This document shows, piece after piece, positions 45,575-56,349 of a DNA stretch of 60,000 bases. The stretch is from Cryptomeria japonica. Lineage: Eukaryota > Streptophyta > Pinopsida > Cupressales > Cupressaceae. The stretch covers positions 204,045,949-204,105,948 of the forward strand of contig NC_081409.1 in assembly GCF_030272615.1 (NCBI RefSeq), given 5' to 3'. The translations under genes were made by a program, and so were the position numbers. Position 1 is the stretch's first letter. Every line of letters begins with the position of its first letter. The notes beneath the pieces are model-generated. The model did no database searches. It saw nothing but the letters and a program-made list of their open reading frames with translations, and was not told the origin of the DNA.

Positions 45575-47590
45575 GTGGGAATCTTGATGAAAAATAACTG
45601 TAAAATATTTGGGCGAGCTTATATGCAAAAACTCATGCTTCCTGATGGGTTTATGTACAGAAATAAGAATGAATTAAGTGGTAAAGGGGCTTCTGGAAAC
45701 AAGAGGGACAGAGAGGCAGTGGAAGTGAAAACTTTTGGTGTTGTGTCTGCTCCATCTCAGAATGGGAATGGTGAAGGTGCTGTAAGAGGAGCTGATAAGG
45801 GTGTTGGAAGAAGCAGGGGTGTTTACATTCCCCCATTTAAGCTGGGTCAAATGATGAAAGATGTGGAAGACAAGAGCAGTGTGGAATACCAGCACATGAC
45901 ATGGGATGCCCTTCAGAAGAGTATCAATGGGTTAGTAAACAAGGTAAATGCATCTAACGTCAAGAACATCATTCCAGAGTTGTTTGCAGAGAATCTCATC
46001 CGTGGGAGGGGTCTATTTTGTAGGTCTTGTATGAAATCCCAAATGGCATCCCTTGGATTTACAGATGTTTTTGTTGCGTTGGTTGCTGTGGTAAATACAA
46101 AATTTCCTAAAGTTGGCAATCTGCTTTTGTGAAGAATTATTTTGCAGCTTAAGAGGGCATACAAATGCAATGAAAAGCACATGTTGATAGCAACAGCCAA
46201 ATTCATAGCTCATTTAGTGAATCAACAAGTTGCACATGAGATCATTGCCTTGGAACTTCTCACCCTTTTACTAGAGAACCCCACAGATGACAGTGTAGAG
46301 GTTGTTGTTGGGTTCCTAAAAGAATGTGGTTCTTTGTTGCAAGACCTTTCACCCAAAGGTCTCTATGGGATTTTTGAAAGATTTAGAGGTATTCTCCATG
46401 AGGGGGAAATTGACAAACGAGTATAGTGTTTAATCGAAGGCCTTTTTGCATTTCACAAAGCTAAGTTCGAGGGTCATCCAGCTGTGCATCCAGATCAGTT
46501 AACACATGAAGTTTTCCTAGAAGATGAACTTGATCAAGAAGCTGGTTTGGATGTTTTCAAGCCAGATCCTGATTTCTTAGAGCATGAGGCAACCTATGAA
46601 AAACTGAAGAAAGATATCCTTGGAGATGCTTCTTTAGATGAAGCAGAAGGGGAGAATGATTCAGGTGATGATTTAGATGATGATGATGATGATGAAGAAG
46701 AAGCGGAAGGTGAGGAAGCACTGAGAATATAGGATGAGACAGAGACAAACTTGGTCAATTTAAGACGTACAATTTATTTGATAATCATGTCAAGTGTTGA
46801 TTTTGAGGAAGTTGGTCATAAGCTACTAAACATCAAGCTTGAACCTAGTCAAGAGAGAACATACCTTAGTTATTATGGTCTTCTTGGGCAAAGATTTTGT
46901 ATGATCAATAAAATTTATGAGGAATTTTTTGATAAGTGTTTTGTACAATAGTATTCTATTATACACAAACTGGAAACAAATAAACTGCGTAATGTTGCAA
47001 AGTTTTTTCCCCACTTACTTGGTATAGATGCTCTTCCATGGCATTGTCTTGCTTATATACATGAGATAGAGGAAGATACTACTTCCTCTTCTCATATTTT
47101 TATAAAGATTCTCTTGCAGGAGCTGGCAGAGCAGCTTGGTATATTGTTGCTTAATGAAAGGTTGAATGATCCAACAATGCAGGAGTCTTTTGATTCAATT
47201 TCTCCAATGGACAATCCCAAAAATTCATGGTTTGCTATCAATTTCTTTACTTCTATTGATCTTGGTGGTATCACTGAGAGTTTGCCTGAGTATTTGAAGA
47301 AAATGTCAAGGCTTGTAATGCAGCAGCAAAAGTCTATTCTCGAGTCAGATGAATCTACCTCTAATGACAATTCTTCTAGTTCATCAGGTTTGTCAGATTT
47401 TGATACATCAGACTCAGATTCTAAGAGTGAAACTGATAGTGAGAGAAGTAAAGAGTCACCAAGAAAGAAAAATAATTCAAAGCATGACAATGAGTATGAA
47501 AAAACAAGAAGAAAGAAAAGGGCAAGGGCATTTGACTCGGAGGATGGAAGTGATAGTGAAAAAATCAGAAGGAAAAAGAAAAGGAATTAA
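45575..47590 (+). pseudogene. CWC22: CWC22 splicing-factor pseudogene, intronless
   Basis: The family protein joins the spliceosome and brings eIF4A3 to the RNA. The match begins at GVYIPPFKLGQMMKDVEDKS and runs through the MIF4G domain (WDALQKSINGLVNKVNASN, LIRGRGLFCRSCMKSQMASL, NQQVAHEIIALELLTLLLEN), an acidic linker (46,660-46,720), the MA3 domain ([54 protein letters not shown]) and a Ser-, Arg- and Lys-rich tail. The whole 672-codon span stays in one frame with four stops: TGA 46,130, TAG 46,424, TAG 46,730, TAG 46,949. About 17 residues are missing between KLEPSQ and ERTYL, in frame. No intron is visible, so a retrocopy is likely, though no poly-A tail is clear. Confidence 0.9.
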
Positions 47591-47969
47591 AAATCTTTCT
47601 AGTCAGTTGTTCAAGGCTCCAGTAGACACCGTTTTCCTGGACTGTGACAAACAAAAGAATCACTCCCAAGTGCTTTGGTTTTATAACAGATGATTATAAG
47701 ATGCTACAATATTGTCTTATGTATTTTAATAGCCATGGGTTTTAGAGTTCTGTACTTGACAGGTAATGGATAAACAGTGTTAGGAGGAGAAAATATTGAA
47801 GGGCAAGTGCAGATTGTGATAATACTAAATCAATGAATCCTGTTATTTATTGAGTATTTCTTGTTTTCCATGTTGTGTGATGTACCATAAGAAAACTAGA
47901 AATCTAAATTCAATAAGATGCTTTGTTCAATGATGACAATTTCTATTTTCTTGCCTGTGAAGAAAGACC
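47591..47969. other. 3' flank of CWC22 copy
   Basis: 380 bp of AT-rich sequence, probably partly the 3' untranslated region of the copied message. I see no poly-A run, terminal repeat or gene. Confidence 0.45.
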
Positions 47970-48173
47970 ATGTCAGACAATATCAATGAACAATAAAATA
48001 AGGAGACAATTGCTAGATTGTGGTCTAACTTGAAAAGAAAAGGTGATGGAAAATGTTATTGTTCGTGCAAAATTTGTAAGGAGTTAAATACTAGAGGACT
48101 TCTAATCAAAATAGTGAAGAAAAATTGTAGGCTGCATGGTCACATTGAAGGTGGACATGATTATCATCCATTG

Positions 48174-48275
48174 GTAAGTTTCTCATTATATCATTTTGAC
48201 AATTTATATACATAATAAATCATGTGATGATGAGATCATGATCACGGTTTATTTATGTTTATCAATTTTATATAG
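48174..48275 (+). other. Predicted intron 1 of TNP2 fragment
   Basis: GTAAGT donor and TATATAG acceptor. Removing it joins the HDYHPLV end to LEHPGAHG. Confidence 0.65.
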
Positions 48276-48643
48276 CTTGAGCACCCCGGAGCACATGGTA
48301 TGGATCAACACAACCCTGAGAATATGGTTTTTGAAGTGGATGAACATGGTGTGAATATCAAAGCTGAAGATAATGATCCCATGTAAGATGACGATCATGA
48401 GCCAGAAAACACAATTGAAGATGATGGTATAAATGCATTGATCCATGACTCATTTAGTACTCGCGTAGCTGATCATGATGATGAAGATGACCTTGGTGTT
48501 GTTCATGATGTGCCTCTACTTGAGAAGGCATCTGAGGCCCTTTACGAAGGCTCACGGGAAACTCTTCTCTCCGCTGTATTGTTGTTGGTGAACTTGAAGG
48601 TTATGAATGGTTTATCCAACATAACAATGTCACGTATGTTAAG

Positions 48644-48729
48644 GTATGTCATATATGTCATAATAAACTATGAATCATGTTGTACCATTAATATTCTTTA
48701 TTATAACAAATTATATTTTTTCATTGTAG
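48644..48729 (+). other. Predicted intron 2 of TNP2 fragment
   Basis: GTATGT donor and T-rich TTTTTTCATTGTAG acceptor. Removing it joins TMSRMLR to LIGEFLLP. Confidence 0.7.
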
Positions 48730-49291
48730 ATTGATAGGTGAGTTTTTGTTACCACCATCAAATATTCTACCTCGCTCATATTGAGAATTATTTGCCGTTA
48801 TGAAAGATATTGGAATGGAGTATCAAGCAATAGATGCTTATCCTAATGATCATATTATATATCACAAACAACATGAATTTCAAACTAAATGCCCTAAATG
48901 TCATATCAGTAGATATCGAACAGATCAAATGACAAAAAAGGTTCCTCGCAAGGTTCTTCGCTATATTCCCATTGTTCCATGTATGCAACGATTATTCAAG
49001 TGCACTAGCTTGGCACAATTTATGGATTACCATGCACACAATAGAAGTCGAGATGACATTATTCGAATGCCTATGGATGGTTCAACATTTATGGACATAG
49101 AGGAAAAGTGGCCACACTTTAAAGAAGAACCTCGTAATCTCAGGCTTTCATTGGCAGTGGACGGTGTCAATCCATTTGGAGAGATAAGATCTGTTTACTC
49201 AGTGTGGCCTGTTTTTGTTATCAACAATAACATTCCTCCATGGATGTCAATAAAGAGGGAGCACATTGTAGACACTCAAAATTGTCATGTC

Positions 49292-49523
49292 TAATTAAAT
49301 AAATATTTTATTTATTTAATTATCTAAGCCTAATTCTTCTATTGATTAAATAAATCTTTATTTATTTAATTAATTCATTTATCCTCTTCTAGCCTTATCT
49401 CTCATTTAAATAAATACATTTATTTATTTAAATTATCCTTTTCCTAAATTAAATAAATATTTTATTTATTTAATTATCCCACTTCTTCTATTAATTAAAT
49501 AAATCTTTATTTATTTAATTAAT
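49292..49523. repeat. Array of five AT-rich palindromes
   Basis: Inverted repeats of the form AATTAAATAAAT...ATTTATTTAATT lie at about 49,292-49,322, 49,345-49,374, 49,404-49,433, 49,447-49,475 and 49,491-49,523. Each has arms of 11 to 13 bases around a 4- to 6-base loop, spaced 43 to 60 bases apart. Confidence 0.92.
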
Positions 49524-49683
49524 TCATTAGCCTTTTCTACACATGACACATGTCATTCATCTCTTAATTCATACACTACCTACCCCTTTCATTATTTTGG
49601 TATTTCTTTTACCTACCCTCTAATCCTAGCCGACCTCCTTTTTACACCTCTCAATCTTATCCCTCCATTTCATATTGTGTCTT

Positions 49684-49693
49684 CTATTTAAGG
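49684..49693 (+). promoter_or_regulatory. TATA-like box in Gypsy LTR
   Basis: CTATTTAAGG lies about 345 bases before the LTR end and downstream of the palindromes. It is a plausible core promoter for the element transcript. Confidence 0.4.
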
Positions 49694-50032
49694 AGATGCC
49701 TTCTTCATTATCAAACCCTAACAACTTGATCAATTGGCTACATTACGATCCTACTTGCAACCACATTCCGTTCTTTGTTGAGCTCTTGTGCACATAAAAT
49801 CTGAGAGCAAATATATCAAGCAAGATCAATGGAGATAGGAAGAATGGAGATCAAAACCCTAGTGGACATGTGATGGTATAATCTTTGTGATTTCATTTGA
49901 TTTGCATTGTCTTAGGTAATCTTCATATGTTATGGTGGATCTTTGTTGATTGTTAGGCTAGGGTTTTGTGGTTGGATTCATTTAGCCTTTCAATATTGTT
50001 ATTATTGTTATCCATTTTCACCATATACATTT

Positions 50033-50050
50033 TGGCACACCCGGTGGGAC
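50033..50050 (+). promoter_or_regulatory. Putative primer binding site
   Basis: TGGCACACCCGGTGGGAC begins three bases after the LTR end, the right place and the right TGG start. I do not assign the tRNA. Confidence 0.6.
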
Positions 50051-50182
50051 TCTTGTCCCTTTGCATTTAACCTTCTTGTTGCAGATTTTGCATTTTTGAA
50101 GTTGCAGATCGGACATTTTTTGACGGCATTTTAGGTTTTTCTGCATCTACGAACTTTCGGATCGTGTCTTTGATTTTCAGGC

Positions 50183-50400
50183 GCGTCTGAGGAATCTGGA
50201 ATCGCGTCTGCGTTTACGACAAGTTTTATTTTGCAGGTTTCAGATAGGAGCGTCTATGCTTTAGAAACGCGTCTATGTTGTGTATACCCGCATCTGTGTT
50301 GGAAAAGGGCGTCTGTGATTTTAAAGTGTGTCTGTGAGTCACAGAACCACATCTGTGTCATCCAGACGCGTCTGTGTCATGGGTAACAGCGTCTGTGTAT
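50183..50400 (+). repeat. GCGTCTGTG motif array 1, about 20-bp period
   Basis: Motif starts near 50,183, 50,213, 50,250, 50,269, 50,290, 50,309, 50,328, 50,349, 50,369 and 50,389. From 50,250 on the step is 19 to 21 bases. Only the 9-10-base core is conserved; the spacers differ. Confidence 0.88.
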
Positions 50401-51611
50401 TTACTGTTTCAAAATTTTCAAATTTTCATTGATTCAATTTTTGGATTTCGCACTTAGGGTTTCAGATCTGGTTTATTTTTGGACTAACCCTTTCAGATCT
50501 AGCTAACTAAGTTTGTGCAGCTTGTCTTGGAAGCAAAAAATTTTTTTTGTTGAAGGCCCCTCTTTCACAAAGTCTTTTGGGTTTCTAAAATTTACCTAAC
50601 GTGTGTGCTTGCAGGAAGGGGTGATCATTTGAAACAACCCAAACTACTAACAAATTTTGTTGCAAGTCCTTGGCTAGGGTTTTGAAATTTTGTTGTGTGC
50701 CTTGTTTTCATAGATTAGCAAACACTTCCATTGGTGCACTAAAATTGAATCATTGTCTTTTGTGTCTTGAGCAATAGGCTCTTTTTGTTTAATCTTTAGA
50801 GGGCCTGTCTTCCTGTGTGGTCATTAGGACTACTAGTGAGAAGAGAACGACCCAAGTGGTAGTGAGGAAAACCCACCTCATCCGAACCACTATAATCAAA
50901 TGTATTCATGGTGAAAACTATGAATAACGTGTGCTGATTAGTTCGTACCGACACTATGTCTCCCCATAAACCCGTTTGATCAAATTTATTTGATCATTTG
51001 TAGGGCGTAACCCCTACCGACTGGGAGCCTTCTGTATTTACAGAGCTGAAAGTGCCGCATGTATGGCCACACGAGCGGATGCCCTTACTAGCACCTTTTT
51101 GTTTTAGAAGCCCAAATACTTCTAGTTGTTGGGGCAGGAGGTCGGACCTCTGGTAGTGGCCCACACACATACGGTTCTTAGTAGAGATACAAAGTTCACC
51201 ATGGGGAGTTTTCATGGGGACTGATGCTTGGCTGACCCGAGAAGTGAGTGCCGAGGGTGGAGCTAGTGAGGTCAAGCATCTAAGTATCCACTCTAAATAG
51301 CGTAGCCTCGGGGGTAAAACCCTATGTGGGATCAACAACTATTGTCTTGGCCAGCCATAAGAATTGTGCTTGTCTTATGTTAAACATTCAAACATTCAAG
51401 ACCAAACAACAAAACATTGTGTCTTTTGTGTCTTCAAGTGTATGCAAAACATTTTACATCAAACAACACACTTTTGCAGTCTAAACACTTGCAAACATTG
51501 AGTCCTCATCAACATTGTGTCCTCTTGTCACGAAAAATAGTCAAACAGTTGGATTTGGTCACAAAAAAACAACTTCACAGACTGGAAAAATTGCACGAAG
51601 TTTACAGAAAC

Positions 51612-51765
51612 GCGTCTATGTCTGTTTTAACCACGTCTGAGTCATCTAAGCGTGTCTGTGAAGGGCATAATAGCGTCTGTGTGTCTAGCAGCGTCTGTGT
51701 CGAACAGAGACACGTCTGTGTCTGGGAATCACGTCTGTGAAGTATACAGAAGCGTCTGTGTCCAG
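51612..51765 (+). repeat. GCGTCTGTG motif array 2, about 20-bp period
   Basis: Starts near 51,612, 51,632, 51,652, 51,673, 51,691, 51,711, 51,730 and 51,752, steps of 18 to 22 bases. Same core as array 1, 1.2 kb downstream, again with unrelated spacers. Confidence 0.88.
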
Positions 51766-52250
51766 AATTGAAAATTTTTACAGTCTAGCAAACAAGAGAA
51801 ATCAGTTTCAGAATACCTGAGCTTCCTAGGTCATTTCTTCAGGTTTCATCTAGCGTTCAACCTGTCCTTGGGTCTCACATAGTCCATCATTGCTTCACAT
51901 CTCATTTTACATTCACAATTGTCTAAACTTGGGTCAAAAGGTCACTTGCTTGTCCTCATCATACTTTGTCAACACACTACATACAACAACACTTTGCTAA
52001 GTGGTCCCTCATCAAGGTTTCTTACCTTTGGGTCTCATTTGGTCTTACCTAGAGTCAAGGTCAGCTTACCTCATCAAGAGAAACTATCCTCTCTTTGGAA
52101 GTCACACCTACTCTACTACATACATACTTGGACTTACATTTTGGACATTGCAAGTACACCTCAGATTCATTTACACTCCATACAACTCTTGGTCTTCCAT
52201 ACTCTTTCCATTTTCATCTAGTCTCTCACATCTTGGTCAATACCTAGTTC

Positions 52251-55200
52251 ATGGTTGAAACCCGTCTTCAAAAATCTAGGAGAAAAGCTAAAGAAGCTCA
52301 AGAGTCCGCAAACATGAGTTCTTATGAGTATGACAACGATTTATTTTTCAATCCTGAGCACACTACATTGCCTGACATGGATGTTTATAGAAACATTCCC
52401 AATGTGGAAAACGCAGACACTACAAACAACAATGCTACACACAATGACAATGTGGACAACTTTTCAATACATTCAGCAGATGTAGAAGAATCCATTATGA
52501 ATCCCCATTTCAATAGATTGGTTGAAGAAATAATGAGGAGGGATAGACAATACTTCTTACACATGATGGCACAAAGTGGAGCCAAGATACCTCATGATTT
52601 TGACATGTCTCAACTTATGGAAACCCAACCCTCGCAACAAACTCACTCCAACATGGATCAAAGGAGACCTAATAGTGGAGGAAATAGAGGACCACATATG
52701 GTACCTGAATCACCATCAGCTTTGCTTCAAAAACCAGAAGTCCCACATACACATGCTCAAACATATGATACTTACCTTCGAAGACCATTATGGAAGTCTT
52801 ATGCAGATAGATATGCTCAAGCTATGGATCAACCAAAACAATTGGACATTCAAAGGCATGCTCAAAATTTGGACACAAGGAAACCCCGTGTCAAATTTGG
52901 GGGCAACACAATAGAACATGACATGCTTGTAGAATATGGTATACATGCACAAAATAGATATGGGGTTCCTCAACATGAAGCTATACCAAGTGCTCCATAT
53001 ATACCGCATCAATATAGACCTCCTCCATATGAACATGTGTATGATCAATATCATCCATACATGCAATATGCTCCTCCTACAATGGGTGCCTCAAACATGG
53101 GGTATGCTTCAAGAAGTCGATCTCCACCTAAGAGCAATTTGGAGCAACAAATCAGAGATTTACAAAAGAAAATGGAGGACATAAATACACCAAAACCAAC
53201 ATACACAATGAGAGACATATGTCCTTATCCATTTGACAAGAGCATTCCAATGCCTCCATTTCTTGCACACTTTGTGACGCCTAAATTTGACAAGTATAGA
53301 GGAAAAAGAGACCCCAAGGAACACATAAGACAATTTTTCACAGTGTGCATTGAGGTAGCGGCAGAAGAAACATATTTGATGAGATTGTTCCCACAAAGCT
53401 TAGGCGATCAAGCTATGGAATGGTTCTCTCAATTACCACCTGGTATTAAGTCATGGGGTGACTTAGCAGAGGCATTTATCCAACATTTCTCCTACAATAT
53501 AGAGACAGACATATCAATCACTACTTTGTGCAACACTAAGCAAAAAGAAGGAGAATCTTTTGCATCATTTTTACAAAGATGGAGAAATATAGCTAGCAGA
53601 TGCTCTTGTGAAATTCCATAGAAACAAATGGTAGAAATGTTCACTCAAAACGTTAACAAGGACATTGGTTATGATCTAAGAAAAGCTTGTTTGTCCACCT
53701 TCAAGGATGTCATTGAAAAAGGCTTAGCAATAGAGAAGGTCCTAATTGAACAAGGAGTCATTAAGATATTCAAGGAAAACAAAGATGACTTTAAAGGAAA
53801 AGACAAGCCAAGATTTTGGAATAAAAACAAGAACACAGTCAATGATGGTGTTGTTGATGCCAATACAGTGCGACCCAAATTCATCTTTTTGGGATCAAGT
53901 TCTACAAACAATCAAGTGAATACTCAAACAACTTCTAGACCACGAAGGAAGTACACCCCATTGGGAAAACCACTTGAATCAGTCTTCAAAAAGCTTGTGG
54001 CAAACAAAGTGATCATAGTTCCAGATTTTCCTCCATATGAACCAAAGGTCAAACCAAATTGGTGGAATGAAGATGAGTATTGTGAATTTCATAAGAGCAA
54101 GGGTCATAAAACAGGTATTTGTCATCGACTGAAGAATATTGTGCAAGATCTCATTGATAGAGGTGACATTGAGATTGAGGGACACTCATCCAATCAAGAA
54201 CATGAGATGTTTAAGGAACCATTCCCAAAGCACGACAAGGGAAAAGCTAAAGTCACAGATGATCAAGCCAACTATACTAGAGCACCTTACAACTATGATT
54301 CAACTATTAATCATATCTCGATGGACAATCATATCTCTACTATTACCATCAAGAACAAAAATCTTGGGAATCCTCCTCAGAGACCCAAGATTGTCCTAAA
54401 AGGTATTGGATCTTCTTCTGAACCTACCTCTGAATGTCATGTTACAACTCGCCGAAGTAAATTCACTTTGCAAGGTGCTCCAGCTAAAAACACTGCTTCC
54501 TCATCAACCAAACCTGAGTATGACCTTGTAGAACACTTAGGGAAGACACCCACACTTATCTCCATCCTTGAGCTTTTATGCATATCCCCTGCACATAAAG
54601 CCATTCTTGACAAAATCTTGAGAGACACTCCTGTTCCTACTGATCTAGACATGGACCAGTTTCAAGCCATGGTGGGGTACCTTTCCATTCCACACTCCCT
54701 TACATTCACAAAATCCAATGACACCTCCGTGAGCCAGCCACATAATGCACCATTACATATTGAAGCCTTCATACACAAACATAGAATCAAACGAGTCCTG
54801 ATAGATGGAGGAGCAGGTCTAAACATTTGTACATTGAGCACAATTAAACAATTGGGATATTCTGATAAAGCTGTGAATTCTACAAACAAAATCACCATCA
54901 AGGCATATGATGATGAAGAGCGTTCATCCAAGGGCACAGTCACCTTACCTCTTAGAGTTGGGCTAGTTACAAAGGATGTGGTTTGTCAAGTACTTGATCT
55001 TGATCTCACATACAACATATTGCTAGGACGTCCTTGGATTCATGAAATGAGCGCAGTCCCATCTACATATCATCGATGTATCAAGTTCCCTCACAATGGA
55101 GTTGAAGTGACCATCAAAGAAGATCCAAATCCATTCATATATTGCAACAATCTGCAACCTCGATTAGAAATAACAATCCCAGTCAATCGAGAAGCTATTC

Positions 55201-55778
55201 CTTCATCAACATATGTGGATCCAGAATCCTTGAAAGTTTCTACATCCAAACAAGCAGAGCTAAAAGAAAATTTCAAGATTAAAGACATGGGATGTGGTGA
55301 GTATATCTTTCATGTTGATCAACTCCCACTATCTCCTAAGGTATTCAGTCAACAAGAACAATCTACAAACAATTTAGAAGGATTTGGGTGTGAACCACCT
55401 AGTGTTGTGGCTACTGAGTCTGAATGCAAATCTCCTTCAGTGGTGCAAGCAACTCTTGATATCAATAGTCCTAAGAGTGGTTCCAACAAAGAATCTATTG
55501 AGTGTATCGCCAGCCCTCTTGAGAGCTCACATAGCTTCACCATATCATCCACTACTTCCATTTCCACTCCACTTCCAGACTTGGATCAACAAGAATCACA
55601 AAAGCCCTTAGTCATTGGGGATCAAGAATCAAGCTTCAAAAAGAAAAATATAAAAGTCAATAATAAAGAAAAGTCCTTTAGTCCAAATCAAAATCAAAAG
55701 CTACTGGACTCAGCAAAAATCAAAGTCAAGGATAAAAATCCTATGAAGCAAAAAAGAGAAAGAGTTGATCTCCCCTAA
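52251..55778 (+). pseudogene. Gypsy gag-protease polyprotein, one in-frame stop
   Basis: The frame starts at ATG 52,251 and stays in phase to TAA at 55,776, with one TAG at 53,619 just after the capsid domain. Codons 1-340 are hydrophilic, rich in Pro, Gln and His. The Retrotrans_gag domain follows (FVTPKFDKYRGKRDPKEHIR, LPPGIKSWGDLAEAFIQHFS). In the second part come RFWNKNKNTVNDGVVD, a zinc-knuckle variant CEFHKSKGHKTGIC with His in the second position (Cys-His-His-Cys), and a retropepsin with VLIDGGAGLNICTL and YNILLGRPWIHEM. A Ser-, Lys- and Pro-rich tail ends at LP. At about 1,175 codons it is much better kept than its minus-strand relative. It could still give a gag up to 53,618, so gag function is not excluded. 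Confidence 0.88.
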
Positions 55779-56104
55779 TATCAAAATAACTAGGGGAAAA
55801 AGTTCTACAATTTCAAGTAAAAAAGAATACTTGTTGATCCTAAGTCTCCATCATGCTATCCTACTTTCACTTCTTTTCACAATCATAAGCCTTCATAACT
55901 CATCCACTTGTTCCACACATCCTTTCCCTTATGGCGATACATCATGGACCTTTAATAGAGCTTCCTCGAGGGACTTTTTTATTAGTGATGCCCAAACTTC
56001 TTCAGGTGACATGCATATGGGTCTATGTAGTCCACACACTAGTAATTCTATCTCAGTTCCTTTATCAAGGAATACAGTCACTTGAGCTACACATCATTCA
56101 ATCA
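55779..56104 (+). other. Junction region replacing RT, RNase H and integrase core
   Basis: 326 bases with no pol homology. A full element would have around 3 kb of pol here. No target duplication or other element marks the spot, so a simple deletion is the likely cause. Confidence 0.65.
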
Positions 56105-56349
56105 AGGAATGATGCAGCTACAATCACAAAGTCAAGCCTCGCACATTTGAGGTAGGGGACTTAGTTCTCAGAGAAAATCCCAAGAATCAGCAAGACAGAG
56201 AGAAGAAGGGCAAGTTTGAACCAAACTGGTTTGGTCCTTACATTATTACAGCAGCATATGGATCTGGTGCATATCAGCTCTCAACTACAGAAGGTGAACC
56301 TTTGGAGGATCCTATCAACAGCATGCACCTTCGCAGGTTCTACACATAG
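56105..56349 (+). pseudogene. Integrase C-terminal remnant
   Basis: The frame reads CSYNHKVKPRTFEVGDLVLR, then FEPNWFGPYIITAAYGSG, and ends MHLRRFYT followed by TAG at 56,347. It matches the C-terminal end of the minus-strand integrase (WSYNHKVNPISFQIDDLVLK at 24.8-25.0 kb). This segment binds DNA or chromatin in complete integrases; here it has no catalytic core. Confidence 0.85.

Larger units (their letters stand above)
47970..49266 (+). pseudogene. CACTA (En/Spm) TNP2-type transposase fragment
   Basis: Three exons can be read. Exon 1 (to 48,173) encodes NCRLHGHIEGGHDYHPLV. An intron of about 102 bp (GT 48,174 to AG 48,275) precedes exon 2, which encodes LEHPGAHGM and an acidic stretch up to ITMSRMLR. 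A second intron (48,644-48,729) leads to exon 3 with LIGEFLLPPSNILPRSY, KCPKCHISRYRTD, KVLRYIPIVPCMQRLFKCTS and the LRLSLAVDGVNPFGEIRSVY and IPPWMSIKREHI blocks typical of TNP2. A stop (TAG or TGA) breaks each part. The gene is cut at 49,266 by a Gypsy LTR, so the rest of the catalytic domain is missing or beyond the window. Introns fit a DNA transposon. Confidence 0.85.
49267..50029 (+). repeat. 5' LTR of plus-strand Gypsy element
   Basis: About 763 bp from TGTAGACACT to CCATATACA. The start resembles TGTGGACATC of the minus-strand Gypsy LTR, and both carry AT-rich palindromes near the start. TNP2 coding homology stops exactly here. The partner LTR is outside the window. Confidence 0.75.
50051..52250 (+). 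other. Long untranslated leader of Gypsy element
   Basis: 2.2 kb between the primer site and gag without a coding frame. It contains two clusters of a GCGTCTGTG motif (listed separately) and between them a GC-richer block (50,800-51,340) with no recognised gene. Long leaders are usual for Tat-lineage elements. Confidence 0.7.

Noticed and set aside
50183-50400. GCGTCTGTG cores with unique 10-base spacers as a CRISPR-like array
   Set aside because: The core is only 9-10 bases and the spacers are too short; it lies in a retrotransposon leader.
52788-53396. Several frames on both strands over the gag gene
   Set aside because: Shadows of the real gag frame that starts at 52,251.
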